A stretch of 64,000 nucleotides of DNA from positions 62,001 to 126,000 of the forward strand of contig JAEUSU010000006.1 in assembly GCA_016788635.1 (NCBI GenBank), in the 5' to 3' direction. Shown here piece by piece: positions 19,601 to 27,022 of this stretch. The stretch's first letter is position 1; each line of letters begins with the position of its first letter. The position numbers and the translations under genes were made by a program. Source of the stretch: Flavobacteriales bacterium (GTDB lineage Bacteria; Bacteroidota; Bacteroidia; Flavobacteriales_F; PHOS-HE28). The notes under the pieces were generated by a model. The model was given only the letters and a program-made list of their open reading frames with translations, was not told where the DNA came from and made no database searches.

Positions 19601-22600
19601 ATCAGGCCAGCCCACAGGATTCACTTGCTCAAGGGGTGGACCTGGTGCTCACCTCCACAGGAACAGGGGCCTGCCCGGTCGTTGCGGACACGATGCACAT
19701 CAGCATCTTCCCCTTCGTGACGGTGAACGCTGGCCCGGACGCCTCCTTCTGCGCGAACAACGTGAACTTGAACCTGAACGGTACGGTAAGTGGAAGTACG
19801 ACCCAGGCTCTTTGGAGTACCACAGGAACGGGCACGTTCGCACCTGGTCCCAACGTGCTGAACCCTGCTTACCTGCCCAGTGCGGTGGATACCGCCATGG
19901 GCAGCGTGACCTTGTTGCTGAGCGTGGCGAGCAGCTGCAATGCGGCCAGTGACGCCATGGTGCTCATGCTCGACCCGGCACCTTACGTGAACGCGGGGCC
20001 TGACCAGACCTATTGCAACCTCATAAGCCAGTTCAACCTGGCGGGCGCCATCTCCGGCCCGACCACTACTGGATTCTGGAGCACCACGGGCAGTGGAACG
20101 ATCGCCGGTCCCACCAGCCTCAGCACGCTCTACACAGCCAGTGCTGCGGACATCGCGGCCGGGCGTATCGACCTCACGCTCACTTCATCGAACAACGGTA
20201 ACTGCGCAGCGGTAACCGATCAAATGACCATCTGGTTGACGAACGGGGTGGTGGTGAACGCCGGTCAGGACCAGAGCGTGTGCATGCTTTCGAGCGATGC
20301 GCAATTGAACGGCACGATCACCAACGGTCCACCCTCAGGCGTGTGGACCACCAGTGGCACCGGTACGTTCAGCCCCTCGCCGAACGTCCTGAACCCGCGT
20401 TACCTCTTCTCAGCGGCCGATGTGGCCAATGGAGCGGTGGTGCTCACACTTACACCGACCAACACAGGGAACTGTGTGGTGGTGCAGGACCAGATGGTGC
20501 TCACCTTCGGCAACTCCAGCTTTGCATATGCCGGTGATGACCTCACCGTTTGTGCGAACAACCCTGTGGTCACGCTCCACGGCATGTACAGCGGGGGCGC
20601 CACGGGACTGGTGTGGTCCACAGCGGGGAGTGGCGCGTTCAGTAATACGACACATGCGGATGCCACTTACAGTTTGAGCCCTGCGGACATTCTGGCCGGG
20701 ACTGTTCAACTGACGCTCAGCACGATCACGAATGGCACCTGTCTGCCTGCGAATGACCAGGTCATCATCCAGGTAACGCCTTCGCCGAACATCAATGCCG
20801 GTCCCGATCAGATCGTATGCACCAGCGGTGCCATACAAGTGAACGCCGCGTTGGCCAATGCACCCGGTGTGCTTTGGACCACGAGTGGTACAGGCTCCTT
20901 CCTGGACCCGACCGCGGCACTCACCCTGTACTATCCCAGCGTTTCCGACAGCATCGCCGGAAGCATCACCCTGCTTGTGACCACCGTGGGAACGGCACCA
21001 TGCAATGCGGTCTCCGATAGCAAGGTGATCACCTTTGGAGGTGGCCTGGCAGCCAATGCCGGCAACGATGTGGAACGGTGCAGCACCTCCCCGGCGGTGG
21101 CACTGAACGGTCAGGTCTCCGGTACCGCCACGGGTGTGTGGAGCACCACGGGCACAGGCACGTTCGTTCCTTCGGCCACGGTACTTGATCCGGTCTATGT
21201 GCCGGGCCCTGCGGACTTCATCATCGGCAACATCCGGTTGGTGCTGAGCACCACCAACAACCTGGGTTGCCCGGCCGGTGTGGACACCATGATGGTGGCG
21301 TACGCGGTCCCGCCCACCGTGAATGCCGGATCGGATGTGCTTTTGTGCGAGGGCATCACCCCGGTCCAGCTCGCCGCAACGGCACAACACTATAGCGGAT
21401 TGGTCTGGACCACTTCCGGAACGGGTTCATTCAGTCCTTCCAACACGGTGGCCAACCCGATCTATCTGCCGTCCGTGTCGGACAGCATCAGTGGCGGGGT
21501 CACCTTGGTACTGAACGCCGGTCCGAACGGGGTGTGCGTGGGGGCCAGTGACGACATGGTCCTGGCCATCGGTCCGACACGTGTGGCGCATGCGGGTCCC
21601 GACCAATACCTCTGCGCCACAGGTGCGGACGTGCAACTGGCCGGATCGGTCGCAGGACCAGTGGGGGGCGTGTGGACCACCACCGGTACGGGCACCTTCC
21701 TGCCCAATGCGCAAAGCCCGGTGGCCACTTATGTGCCCAGCAGCACGGACCTCGTGTTCCCGGAGCTCAAGTTCATCCTCACCACCACGGGCAACCAGGG
21801 ATGCCCGGCCCATGCTGATACGCTTTCCTTGTTCCAGAACCAGCTGCCATCGGCATCAGCCGGGGCGGATGTGAGCACGTGCACGGCCGCGCAGCCCATT
21901 GCGTTGGCCGGCTCATACAGCGGTGCCACTGGCGTCCTGTGGACAAGCTCGGGCACCGGGACATTCCTGCCTGACGCTCAATCGCCCTTGGTCGCCTATC
22001 AGCCCAGCGCGCTGGACTCCGTGTTGCAGCAGGTACAGCTGGTCATCACGACCACCGGCAATGGGTACTGCCCGGCCGTATCAGATACCATGCTGGTCTC
22101 TTTCGTTAATCCATTGATGCCGCTGTTCAGTGTATCCAGCGCATGCGTGGGCGTGCCCACCACCTTCACCGATCAGAGCATCTCTTCAAGCGGAAGCATC
22201 ATCGCATGGAATTGGGACCTGGGCAATGGTGCCACGCCGGCAGGCCAGCAGGTGAGCACGGTGTATTCGAGCCCGGGCTTCTATCCCGTGACACTGACGG
22301 TGTATGCACAGAACGCTTGCGTGAGCACCACCACCCAGACCATCCAGGTGCTGGAGGCGCCCGTGGCCAACTTTGGGTACACCGGTGAGCAGTTCGTGGG
22401 TGAGCCCATCACGTTCACGGACAGCACGGCGGATGCCGTTTCCTGGATCTACGACTTCGGCGATGGCCAGGGGGGCTCGTTGCTCCAGAACCCGGTGTAC
22501 AGTTATTCTGAGCCCGGTGCGTATATCGTCGTCCTCACGGCCATCAATGCGGCAGGCTGCGCGGACAGGGATTCTGCGTTGATCATCATCGACAGCCGGG

Positions 22601-22878
22601 AGATCCTGCCCCCCAAGTTCCCCAATGCCTTCAGCCCGAACGGGGATGGCGTGAACGATGTGTTCCTGGTCCGAGGTGGGCCCTTTGAGACCATGGACCT
22701 GAAGATCTACAACGGGTGGGGTGAGCTCATCTTCCAAAGTGATGACCCCCTGTTCGGCTGGGACGGAACATACAAGGGGCAGACCGAAGTGAATGGCGTG
22801 TATGTGTACTCCGTGGAGGCCACCACTTTCGATGGCAGAGCCCATTCACGCACCGGTAGTGTGACATTGATCCGATAA
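10660..22878 (+). CDS. Giant repeat surface protein with CHU_C-type T9SS (type B) tail
   Basis: This protein is about 4072 residues long. A signal peptide (MMRSLLLGIALFASMLATAQ) is followed by residues about 25-468, which resemble the IgGFc-binding-protein N-terminal domain of Bacteroidota (opening TGTEFWMAPPDV). Residues about 469-3818 are 38 tandem Ig/PKD-like units of about 88 residues. Two PKD domains follow (NWDLGNG and YDFGDGQGG motifs). The last 90 residues are the gliding-motility-associated tail (FPNAFSPNGDGVNDVFL, then IYNGWGELIFQS). Most units carry two Cys, near unit positions 10 and 72. The composition is rich in T, N, S, G and A and poor in Lys. ATGs at 10660, 10666 and 10669 and a GTG at 10636 are possible starts. 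The protein is probably a surface adhesin or motility filament, secreted with the PorP-like protein encoded 5 bases downstream. Confidence 0.9.
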   Translation: MFMMRSLLLGIALFASMLATAQTGTEFWMAPPDVTFYHNQPGDQPIYLNVTTGNVAATVTVSQPANPGFNGGSPIVINLAANAAVRYDLTSLKAQLETRPTNSVRNTGLRIVSTADITCYYELSNTNNPDIMALKGANGLGTEFYIPLHKHAPFYNHNFSPNNADLAFASFDIVATENATTVMIYSPVAVDGHPALTPFTITLNAGQTYSCANTVPATHFDPMTHPSGAVVLSNKPVAVSIKDDSNHNPSGGCYDLMLDQIVPVNILGMEYVAVKGALNATGDESLFIMAVQNNTQVYINGSGTPTTTLFAGQYYRLDMDYLSVGPDNSVYVATSKPAYAIHVTGFGCEQGMAILPPLNCAGSRQLSFTRSTAESFFLNLLVRNGSQNDFVVTGPGTATIPGAAFQAVPGTGGAWLAARIQYNTTQVPVNQAFIVTNTSDVFSLAIINGGATSGCRYGFFSEFAGQILIDAGADQSKCKGSDVQLSGSVSGGSTTGIWTSSGSGNFIPSDTDLNATYVPSIGDLAMGSVTITLTSTGNCTPVSDALVVTFFDRPLPDAGTALQVCTNAPAVLLNGTVLHAVGGVWTGGAGSFLPSNNNLNAQYNPTPAEVSGGSVMLYLTTVGNGVCNAEVDSVLVTFTPSPTANAGPDQTRCANNPVAFLAGGFTVATGAVWSGGAGAFDPSTTNVSASYTPSAAEIASGSVILTLTTTGNGNCLAVSDQVVITFTDAPVADAGLDVSLCQNNATLALGGAVLGATGGQWSGGLGTFAPGSNALNATYTPTLAELAAGSLTLTLTTTGNGNCLAVSDSRTLTFTPAPVVDAGVDGSVCANNSAITLAGSVIGATGGVWSGGAGSYAPNNTTLNATYTPTAAEISAGTVTLTLTSVGNGTCNPVNDQVTFTITPAPTVNAGPDHVLCGNNASVNLNASITVATGVLWSGGTGMYAPGNTAQNITYSPSPLEIANGTVVLTVTTTGNGTCAAVNDHVTLSFTATPTANAGADVSVSANNPNVTLSGSFSVATGAQWSGGLGAFNPGNTAMNAVYTPTVTEIANGSMTLTLTTTGNGTCAAVNDQMTITFTAPPTVDAGPDQTVCANNASVSLNGSVTVATGGVWTGGAGTYVPNNTTLNATYTPTAAERAAGSVTLTLTSTGNGNSNPVSDQIVITITPSPTANAGADVQVCANSTAAVLNGSVGNATGGIWSGGMGTFNPSSTSLNATYTPTVAEITAGSVALTLTTTGIGNCLAVQDQMIVLIAPAPVVNAGPPLSSCANNPSVVLAGSVNNAAGGIWSGGTGVYSPGITALNATYTPSVTEIANGSVTLTLTSTGNGTCQLVSSNVTITFTPAPIVSAGPNGAVCANNAAITLSGSVTGAAGGVWSGGAGSYAPNNTTLNATYTPTAAERVAGSVTLTLTSTGNGTCNPVSSQVTYSITPAPTVNAGADLSRCGNNPDATLNAAITVATGVQWSGGSGVYSPGSAAQNITYTPSAAEVAAGTVVLTATTTGNGSCVAVSDQVVITYTAAPTANAGPDASVSANNANVNLAGSFAVATGAQWSGGAGSYSPGNTAMNAVYTPTVTEIANGSVTLTLTTTGNGSCSAVSDQMTIVFTPAPTVEAGPDQTVCANNATVSLSGAVTVATGGVWTGGAGTFNPSNTTLNATYTPTAAERAAGSVTLTLTSTGNGNSNPVSDQVIITITPAPVANAGLNIQSCANQPAVQLAGSVGNASGGIWSGGMGVFTPSSTNLNATYAPSPAEMVAGTVTLMLTTTGNGNCLAVQDQMQIMIAPAPVVNAGPDQSSCANNPALVLAGAVANATGGIWSGGSGVFSPSITAQNATYTPSVSEIASGSVTLSLTSTGNGTCAAVNDQVMLVFTPSPVVSAGAPITVCQNSPTAQLNGSVSIATGGVWSGGTGTFLPNANTLNATYTPSPAELALGTATLTLTSTGNGNCMPVQSQVTITINPAPVANAGADIFVCSNNAQVQLGGSVSGAGGGQWSGGAGTFTPSIAALNATYTPTPAEVAAGSLFLTLTTIGNGFCAAVTDQVLITFTPAPTANAGTDGVYCANNANIALAGSVTVANGGAWSGAQGTFSPGSNALNAVYSPSLGELNAGAVTLTLTTTGNNGCTAVSDQVTFTFTPAPTVSAGADAATCANNAFVDLAGAFTVATGAHWSGGSGTFTPNANALNAHYVPTAAEIAAGSVTLTLTTTGNGLCNAVNDDMVLTITPAPVVNAGSGLQSCANAPAVLLSGAVQNAGGGLWSGAGTFTPSAANLNASYLPSAAEIAAGQATIMLTSSGNGLCNSVSDQTTIIITPAPVSNAGADQMLCANNATAVLSGQVISSSGGQWSGGLGTFTPSNTALGASYTPTVGELATGQVNLVLATTGNGGCNAVTDTVRITYSPAPTVNAGADVQVCANNPVVGLNGSVTVASGALWSGGGGTFLPSNTALNATYTPTFSEVAAGSFHLRLTTIGMGNCLAVVDSMLVVVDPVPVVNAGPDLAICANNSIFQVNGFVGNAPGALWSGGAGSYFPSTSSLLMQYQPTAAEVASGSITLTLSSTGTTVCNAVQDQVVVVFTDAPVVNAGPDQVLCANAPNAQLMGNVTNASGGSWTGGNGTFAPSANVLSPVYTPTASELASGNVTLILTSTGNGNCIATRDTIQLQYTPSPTVNAGVDRTVCANAPALQLNGSFAIAAGVQWTGGSGVFNPGPTDPNATYTLSPAELVAGTVTLTLTTTGNGNCLAVQDQMVITVTQPPLVSAGPDITTCANALSVPMVGSVTGASTTGVWSTTGTGIFLPSPMALNASYVASSLDSLNGNVQLLLTSTSNGLCNAVSDEMTLNILPSALAHAGPDVQVCATAGTITLVGGITGNATQGTWTSTGSGTFLPAASSANATYVMSAVDTAATSITFTWSVNSCDNAMDQMVVTIVPRSTVNAGVDAVTCVSNLAVLINGSVTGASSTGVWSTLGTGTFTNASNMLANIYQASPQDSLAQGVDLVLTSTGTGACPVVADTMHISIFPFVTVNAGPDASFCANNVNLNLNGTVSGSTTQALWSTTGTGTFAPGPNVLNPAYLPSAVDTAMGSVTLLLSVASSCNAASDAMVLMLDPAPYVNAGPDQTYCNLISQFNLAGAISGPTTTGFWSTTGSGTIAGPTSLSTLYTASAADIAAGRIDLTLTSSNNGNCAAVTDQMTIWLTNGVVVNAGQDQSVCMLSSDAQLNGTITNGPPSGVWTTSGTGTFSPSPNVLNPRYLFSAADVANGAVVLTLTPTNTGNCVVVQDQMVLTFGNSSFAYAGDDLTVCANNPVVTLHGMYSGGATGLVWSTAGSGAFSNTTHADATYSLSPADILAGTVQLTLSTITNGTCLPANDQVIIQVTPSPNINAGPDQIVCTSGAIQVNAALANAPGVLWTTSGTGSFLDPTAALTLYYPSVSDSIAGSITLLVTTVGTAPCNAVSDSKVITFGGGLAANAGNDVERCSTSPAVALNGQVSGTATGVWSTTGTGTFVPSATVLDPVYVPGPADFIIGNIRLVLSTTNNLGCPAGVDTMMVAYAVPPTVNAGSDVLLCEGITPVQLAATAQHYSGLVWTTSGTGSFSPSNTVANPIYLPSVSDSISGGVTLVLNAGPNGVCVGASDDMVLAIGPTRVAHAGPDQYLCATGADVQLAGSVAGPVGGVWTTTGTGTFLPNAQSPVATYVPSSTDLVFPELKFILTTTGNQGCPAHADTLSLFQNQLPSASAGADVSTCTAAQPIALAGSYSGATGVLWTSSGTGTFLPDAQSPLVAYQPSALDSVLQQVQLVITTTGNGYCPAVSDTMLVSFVNPLMPLFSVSSACVGVPTTFTDQSISSSGSIIAWNWDLGNGATPAGQQVSTVYSSPGFYPVTLTVYAQNACVSTTTQTIQVLEAPVANFGYTGEQFVGEPITFTDSTADAVSWIYDFGDGQGGSLLQNPVYSYSEPGAYIVVLTAINAAGCADRDSALIIIDSREILPPKFPNAFSPNGDGVNDVFLVRGGPFETMDLKIYNGWGELIFQSDDPLFGWDGTYKGQTEVNGVYVYSVEATTFDGRAHSRTGSVTLIR
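13117..14700 (+). repeat. Six-unit higher-order block A (units 5-10)
   Basis: Units 5 to 10 form a block of exactly 1584 bp (6 x 264). Each unit is more like the one six places later than like its immediate neighbours; for example, unit 6 and unit 12 share the start NAG with CGNN and the phrase N-I-T-Y, and units 7 and 13 share SVSANN and MNAVYTPTVTEIANGS. Confidence 0.85.
14701..16284 (+). repeat. Six-unit higher-order block B (units 11-16)
   Basis: This second copy of the six-unit block begins at the base after block A ends and has the same 1584-bp length. The unit order corresponds one to one with units 5-10, including the unit without the first Cys (13, like 7) and the unit without the second Cys (14, like 8). 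Many synonymous differences show that the duplication is not recent. Confidence 0.85.
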
Positions 22879-22883
22879 GCACC

Positions 22884-23885
22884 ATGAGAACCGCGATACG
22901 ACCATTCCAAGGAGCTGCCATGGCAGCGACCTTGACCCTGGCACCCATGGGGCTTCTTGCGCAGGATGCGCACCTGTCCCAGTATGATGCGGGAGCCGTG
23001 TTGCTCAACCCGGCGCTGACGGGCATGTACGAGCAATCCGATTTCCGGATAGCGAGCAACCTGCGCAGCCAGTGGAGCAGCCTGTCAAGCGCGTTCATCA
23101 CCACGGCCTTTGCCTACGACCTGAACTTCCAACAACGCTATGGTGCGGGGCTCTATATGTGCAACTACGATCAGGCGGGCATGATGACCACCTTCGAGGG
23201 TGGCTTCACGGGATCGTACAATGTGTCACAGAAGAACGCAAAGCACACCCTCTCGGTCGGGGTGCGGGCGGGTCTGATCTACAAGAAAGTGAACGATGCG
23301 GACCTGTTGTTCGACGCCCAGTACAACAATGGATACTTCGATCAGGACCTGCCCTCGGGAGAGATGTTCAACAAGCGGGGGCGTTTGATGCCCGACCTGG
23401 GTCTGGGTTTCGCCTACCGTTCCGTGCACTCCATGCGCATGTTCAACCCCTTCGGGAATTTCGCCGCCTATCACATCACCCGACCGGACGAGTCGATCTT
23501 CCGCGTGGGCAAAACGCCAATGCCCATTCGCTGGACGGCCATGGGGGGCGTGACCGTGACGATCAACGAGCGCTTCCGCTTCAGCCCCATGGGCCTGTTC
23601 ATGCAACAGAACAAGGACCGGGAGATCAATGCGGGTGTGCTGGGTGAATGCGCTATTGGCGATGGGGTTTACCATGCCTTGTTGGGCGGCAGCTACAGGG
23701 TGGGAGATGCCATCATCGTGCAGACGGGTATCAAGCACAAGAACAGTGCGTTCCGGATGAGCTACGATGTGAACATCTCACCCCTCAGCACCTTTACGCG
23801 GAACCGGGGTGCGTTCGAGTTCAGCATCATCTACTACGGAACGCACAACGGCAGGGAGCGGCGCACGCAGCGCAGTAGCTTCTGA
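22884..23885 (+). CDS. PorP/SprF family T9SS outer-membrane protein
   Basis: This 333-residue protein begins with a signal peptide (cleavage near LLAQDA, residue 27) followed by the family hallmark HLSQYDAGAVLLNPALTGMY. The rest alternates beta strands typical of an outer-membrane barrel, with a predicted PorP-type pattern (SQWSSLSSAFITTAFAYD) and a C-terminal strand FEFSIIYYG. PorP/SprF proteins act with the type IX translocon; the SprF-type copies are encoded next to very large CHU_C-tailed cargo and are needed to put it on the surface. The gene starts 5 bases after the giant protein stop, so the two are surely one operon and probably a dedicated pair. Confidence 0.95.
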   Translation: MRTAIRPFQGAAMAATLTLAPMGLLAQDAHLSQYDAGAVLLNPALTGMYEQSDFRIASNLRSQWSSLSSAFITTAFAYDLNFQQRYGAGLYMCNYDQAGMMTTFEGGFTGSYNVSQKNAKHTLSVGVRAGLIYKKVNDADLLFDAQYNNGYFDQDLPSGEMFNKRGRLMPDLGLGFAYRSVHSMRMFNPFGNFAAYHITRPDESIFRVGKTPMPIRWTAMGGVTVTINERFRFSPMGLFMQQNKDREINAGVLGECAIGDGVYHALLGGSYRVGDAIIVQTGIKHKNSAFRMSYDVNISPLSTFTRNRGAFEFSIIYYGTHNGRERRTQRSSF

Positions 23886-23905
23886 TCGCGAAGGGTGTGG
23901 GAAGC

Positions 23906-24793
23906 TCAGCCCTTCAGGGCTTCAGCCCCACCCACGATCTCCAGGATCTCTCCGGTGATGGCCGCCTGACGTGCCTTGTTGTAGGAAAGCTTCAGGTCCT
24001 TGAGCAGGGTGTCCGCGTTGTCGGTGGCCTTGTGCATGGCCGTCATGCGCGCACCGTGCTCCGCGGCATGGCTGTCGAGCAGGGCCTTGTAGAACTGGAT
24101 CTTCAGGCTCTTGGGAATGATCTGCTCCACGATGGTGGCGCGATCGGGCTCCATGATGTGGTCCGCCTTCGCGTTGCGCGCTTCGGCGGACGCAGTCCCT
24201 GAGTTCGCGGCAATGGGCAGGAACTGTTCCTCCGTGGTGATCTGCACGGCGGCGTTCTTGAACTTGTTGTAGAAGAGCACCACGCGGTCATACTGGCCTT
24301 CGCGGTACTGTTTCATGAGCAGATCGGCCACCGGTGAGGCCTTTTCGAAGTTCAGGCCATCGAACAATCGTGCAAGGTCCGTCGGCAGGGCCTCGTTCAG
24401 CAGACCGCTGCGGCGGTACATGTCCATGGCCTTTTTTCCAACGGGCAGGATCGTCACCTCCACACCTGCCGCTTTCGCATCAGCGATCGCTTTGCGCACC
24501 AGGCGGAATACCTGGGTATTGAAGGCGCCGGCCAGACCCCGGTTGCTCACGATGGGCACGAAGAGCGCCTTCTTCACCTCCCGCTCGGCACTGTATACAC
24601 CTTCATTGCTGTCCAGGCTGGCGCTGACGTTGCCCAGTATGGTGTGCAGCTTTTCGGCAAAGGGGCGCATGCGCACGATGGCGTCCTGGGCCCGGCGCAG
24701 CTTGGCCGCGCTCACCATCTTCATGGCTGCGGTGATCTGCTTGGTGCTGTTCACCGAGACGATCCGTCCGCGTACCTCTTTCAGGTTGGCCAT
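23906..24793 (-). CDS. atpG: ATP synthase F1 subunit gamma
   Basis: This 295-residue central-stalk subunit rotates inside the alpha/beta hexamer and couples proton flow to ATP synthesis. The N-terminal helix MANLKEVRGRIVSVNSTKQI with the AMKMVSAAKLRRAQ continuation is diagnostic, and the C-terminal helix ends in ARQAAITGEILEIVGGAEAL. It is the last gene of the operon and converges with the PorP-like gene, leaving 20 bases between stops. A 75-base spacer separates it from atpA, the longest gap in this part of the operon. Confidence 0.97.
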   Translation of the reverse strand: MANLKEVRGRIVSVNSTKQITAAMKMVSAAKLRRAQDAIVRMRPFAEKLHTILGNVSASLDSNEGVYSAEREVKKALFVPIVSNRGLAGAFNTQVFRLVRKAIADAKAAGVEVTILPVGKKAMDMYRRSGLLNEALPTDLARLFDGLNFEKASPVADLLMKQYREGQYDRVVLFYNKFKNAAVQITTEEQFLPIAANSGTASAEARNAKADHIMEPDRATIVEQIIPKSLKIQFYKALLDSHAAEHGARMTAMHKATDNADTLLKDLKLSYNKARQAAITGEILEIVGGAEALKG

Positions 24794-24868
24794 TGTCGAT
24801 CTGTTGTCTGTTGTCCGTTGTCTGCTATCAGTGCATGGCCCTGACGACAGTCAATCGACAACTGTACA

Positions 24869-26449
24869 CTAGTTGTCCAGGCTCTTCACCAGGTCCGCAG
24901 CCACCTTTTCCAGCGTGCTGGTGATCTGGTCGTTGTAGTCGCCCTTTTTCAGCGCGGCGAGCACATCGCTGTGCTTGTTGCGCAGCATGGTCAGGTACTC
25001 CGCCTCGAACTGCTTCACGTTCTTCGCGGGTATCTTGGTGAGCAGGCCCTTGGTGCCACAATAGATGATGGCGATCTGCTCCTCCACACGCATGGGGCTG
25101 TTCTCCGCCTGCTTGAGGATCTCCACGTTGCGGGCGCCCTTGTCGAGCACCGCCTTGGTGGCGGCGTCAAGATCGGAGCCGAACTTGCTGAAGGCCTCCA
25201 GTTCGCGGTATTGTGCCTGGTCAAGCTTCAACGTGCCGGCCACCTTCTTCATGGATTTGATCTGTGCGTTCCCGCCCACGCGGCTCACACTGATGCCCAC
25301 GTTGATGGCTGGGCGCACACCGCTGAGGAAGAGGTTGCTCTCCAGGAAGATCTGTCCGTCCGTGATGGAGATCACGTTGGTGGGGATGTATGCCGACACG
25401 TCTCCGGCCTGCGTCTCGATGATCGGAAGTGCCGTGAGCGATCCGCCACCCTTCACCTTGCCCTTGAGGCTTTCGGGAAGGTCGTTCATCTGGGCGGCCA
25501 CCTTGTCGTCACCGGTGATCTTGGCGGCACGCTCCAACAGGCGGCTGTGCAGGTAGAACACATCGCCAGGGTAGGCTTCGCGGCCGGGTGGGCGGCGCAG
25601 CAGCAGCGACACTTCGCGGTAGGCCACAGCCTGTTTGGAAAGATCGTCGAACACGATCAACGCAGGACGACCGGTATCGCGGAAGTACTCGCCGATGGCG
25701 GCACCGGTGAAGGGTGCGTAGAACTGCATCGGGGCGGGGTCGCTGGCGTTCGCGGCCACCACGGTGGTGTAGGCCATGGCGCCGCTCTCCTCAAGCTTCT
25801 TCACCGTGCCCGCCACGGTACTGCCCTTGAGGCCGATGGCCACATAGATGCAGTACACGGGCTTGCCTGCCTCGTAGAATTCCTTCTGATTGATGATGGT
25901 GTCCAGTGCCACGGTGCTCTTGCCGGTCTGCCGGTCACCGATGATCAATTCGCGCTGGCCGCGTCCGATGGGGATCATGGCGTCCACCGCCTTGATGCCG
26001 GTCTGCAGGGGCTCCTTCACGGGTTCGCGGAAGATCACCCCGGGGGCCTTGCGCTCAATGGGCATCTCGAAGAGGTCGCCAGAGATGGGGCCCTTCCCGT
26101 CGATGGGCTCGCCCAGGGTGTTCACCACGCGGCCCACAAGACCTTCGCCCACGTTCACGCTGGCGATGCGGCGTGTACGCTTCACGGTGTCGCCCTCCTT
26201 GATGCCCATGCTGGGGCCCAGGAGCACCACGCCCACGTTGTCCTCCTCCAGGTTCAGCACGATGCCGCGCAGCCCGCTGGTGAACTCCACGAGTTCACCG
26301 CTCTGCACGCCTTGAAGACCGTAGATGCGGGCGATGCCATCGCCCACCTGCAGCACGGTACCGACCTCTTCGAACTCCGCAGCATCCCGCACGCCGGCGA
26401 GTTCCTGCTTGATGATCGCCGATACTTCGGCGGGTTTCACTTCTGCCAT
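24869..26449 (-). CDS. atpA: ATP synthase F1 subunit alpha
   Basis: This 526-residue nucleotide-binding, non-catalytic F1 subunit shows the P-loop GDRQTGKST near residues 172-180, the [12 protein letters not shown] Walker B region and the following [17 protein letters not shown] segment of alpha subunits. Length and start ([17 protein letters not shown]) are normal. It lies 12 bases after atpH. The partner subunits beta and epsilon are not in this window, which is usual for Bacteroidota. Confidence 0.98.
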   Translation of the reverse strand: MAEVKPAEVSAIIKQELAGVRDAAEFEEVGTVLQVGDGIARIYGLQGVQSGELVEFTSGLRGIVLNLEEDNVGVVLLGPSMGIKEGDTVKRTRRIASVNVGEGLVGRVVNTLGEPIDGKGPISGDLFEMPIERKAPGVIFREPVKEPLQTGIKAVDAMIPIGRGQRELIIGDRQTGKSTVALDTIINQKEFYEAGKPVYCIYVAIGLKGSTVAGTVKKLEESGAMAYTTVVAANASDPAPMQFYAPFTGAAIGEYFRDTGRPALIVFDDLSKQAVAYREVSLLLRRPPGREAYPGDVFYLHSRLLERAAKITGDDKVAAQMNDLPESLKGKVKGGGSLTALPIIETQAGDVSAYIPTNVISITDGQIFLESNLFLSGVRPAINVGISVSRVGGNAQIKSMKKVAGTLKLDQAQYRELEAFSKFGSDLDAATKAVLDKGARNVEILKQAENSPMRVEEQIAIIYCGTKGLLTKIPAKNVKQFEAEYLTMLRNKHSDVLAALKKGDYNDQITSTLEKVAADLVKSLDN

Positions 26450-26461
26450 GATACGGGTGTC

Positions 26462-27022
26462 TTAGAACTTCGGTATGTACGGGTTCTCGGCGAAGGTGCG
26501 CCGGATCACGTGGAGCTTGAAGCGCAGGCTGGCGTCCCATTGAAGGTCGCCCACCTGGATGATGCCGCCGCCGATGATCGCGGGGTCCACCGTTTCGCGC
26601 ATGTCGATGGTCTTGCCGGGGTAGCGAAGGGCGGTGAGCTGACGCACCTTTTCCAGCTCCACGGAAGTCAGCTTCACGGCGGTGGTGATGCGGCAGATGA
26701 CGATGTTGCGGTGTACGAGGTAGAGCTCCTCAAAGGCGCGGGCGATCTCCGGGATCAACACCTCACGCCCCTTGCGGGTGACCACGGCGATGAAACGCTG
26801 CGCGACCTCGCCCACCTGGCCGCCGAAGACCTTGTTCAAGGCCCGTTGTTTCTGGTCGGCCCGGATCACCGGGCTTTTCAGCATCACGCGCAGATCGGCG
26901 TTCGATGCGCAAGTGGTGCGCATCAGGAGCAGGTCGGCGCGTACCTGGTCGAGCTGGTCCCTTTCGAGGGCCAGGTCCATCAACGACTTGGCGTAGCGGT
27001 ATGCGGCCTGCTCGTTCCTCAT
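26462..27022 (-). CDS. atpH: ATP synthase F1 subunit delta
   Basis: This 186-residue OSCP/delta subunit joins the peripheral stalk to the top of the alpha/beta hexamer. The N terminus (MRNEQAAYRYAKSLMDLALE) and the C-terminal IDPxxxGGxxIQVGDxxxDASL-like motif, here VDPAIIGGGIIQVGDLQWDA, fit the family. Its ATG overlaps the atpF stop by 4 bases (27019-27022), which indicates translational coupling. Confidence 0.96.
   Translation of the reverse strand: MRNEQAAYRYAKSLMDLALERDQLDQVRADLLLMRTTCASNADLRVMLKSPVIRADQKQRALNKVFGGQVGEVAQRFIAVVTRKGREVLIPEIARAFEELYLVHRNIVICRITTAVKLTSVELEKVRQLTALRYPGKTIDMRETVDPAIIGGGIIQVGDLQWDASLRFKLHVIRRTFAENPYIPKF

Larger units (their letters stand above)
12064..22113 (+). 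repeat. 38 in-frame tandem units of about 264 bp
   Basis: Each unit opens with an N-A-G-P-D-Q-x-x-C-A-N-N-like motif. It continues through G-x-W-(S/T)-G-G, N-A-T-Y-T-P-(S/T) and (S/T)-L-T-(S/T)-T-G-N-G-x-C, and ends with D-Q-V-x-x-x-x-x-P-A-P. I counted 38 openings by eye. Most units are exactly 264 bp. Units 2-26 use the W-S-G-G-x-G form, and units 27-38, as well as unit 1, mostly use W-S-T-T-G-T-G or a close variant. Copies differ largely at third codon positions, so they are old duplications kept by selection rather than fresh copies. Confidence 0.93.

Noticed and set aside
12064-22113. CRISPR-like array
   Set aside because: The repeat is about 264 bp, in frame and protein-coding; there are no short identical repeats with unique spacers.
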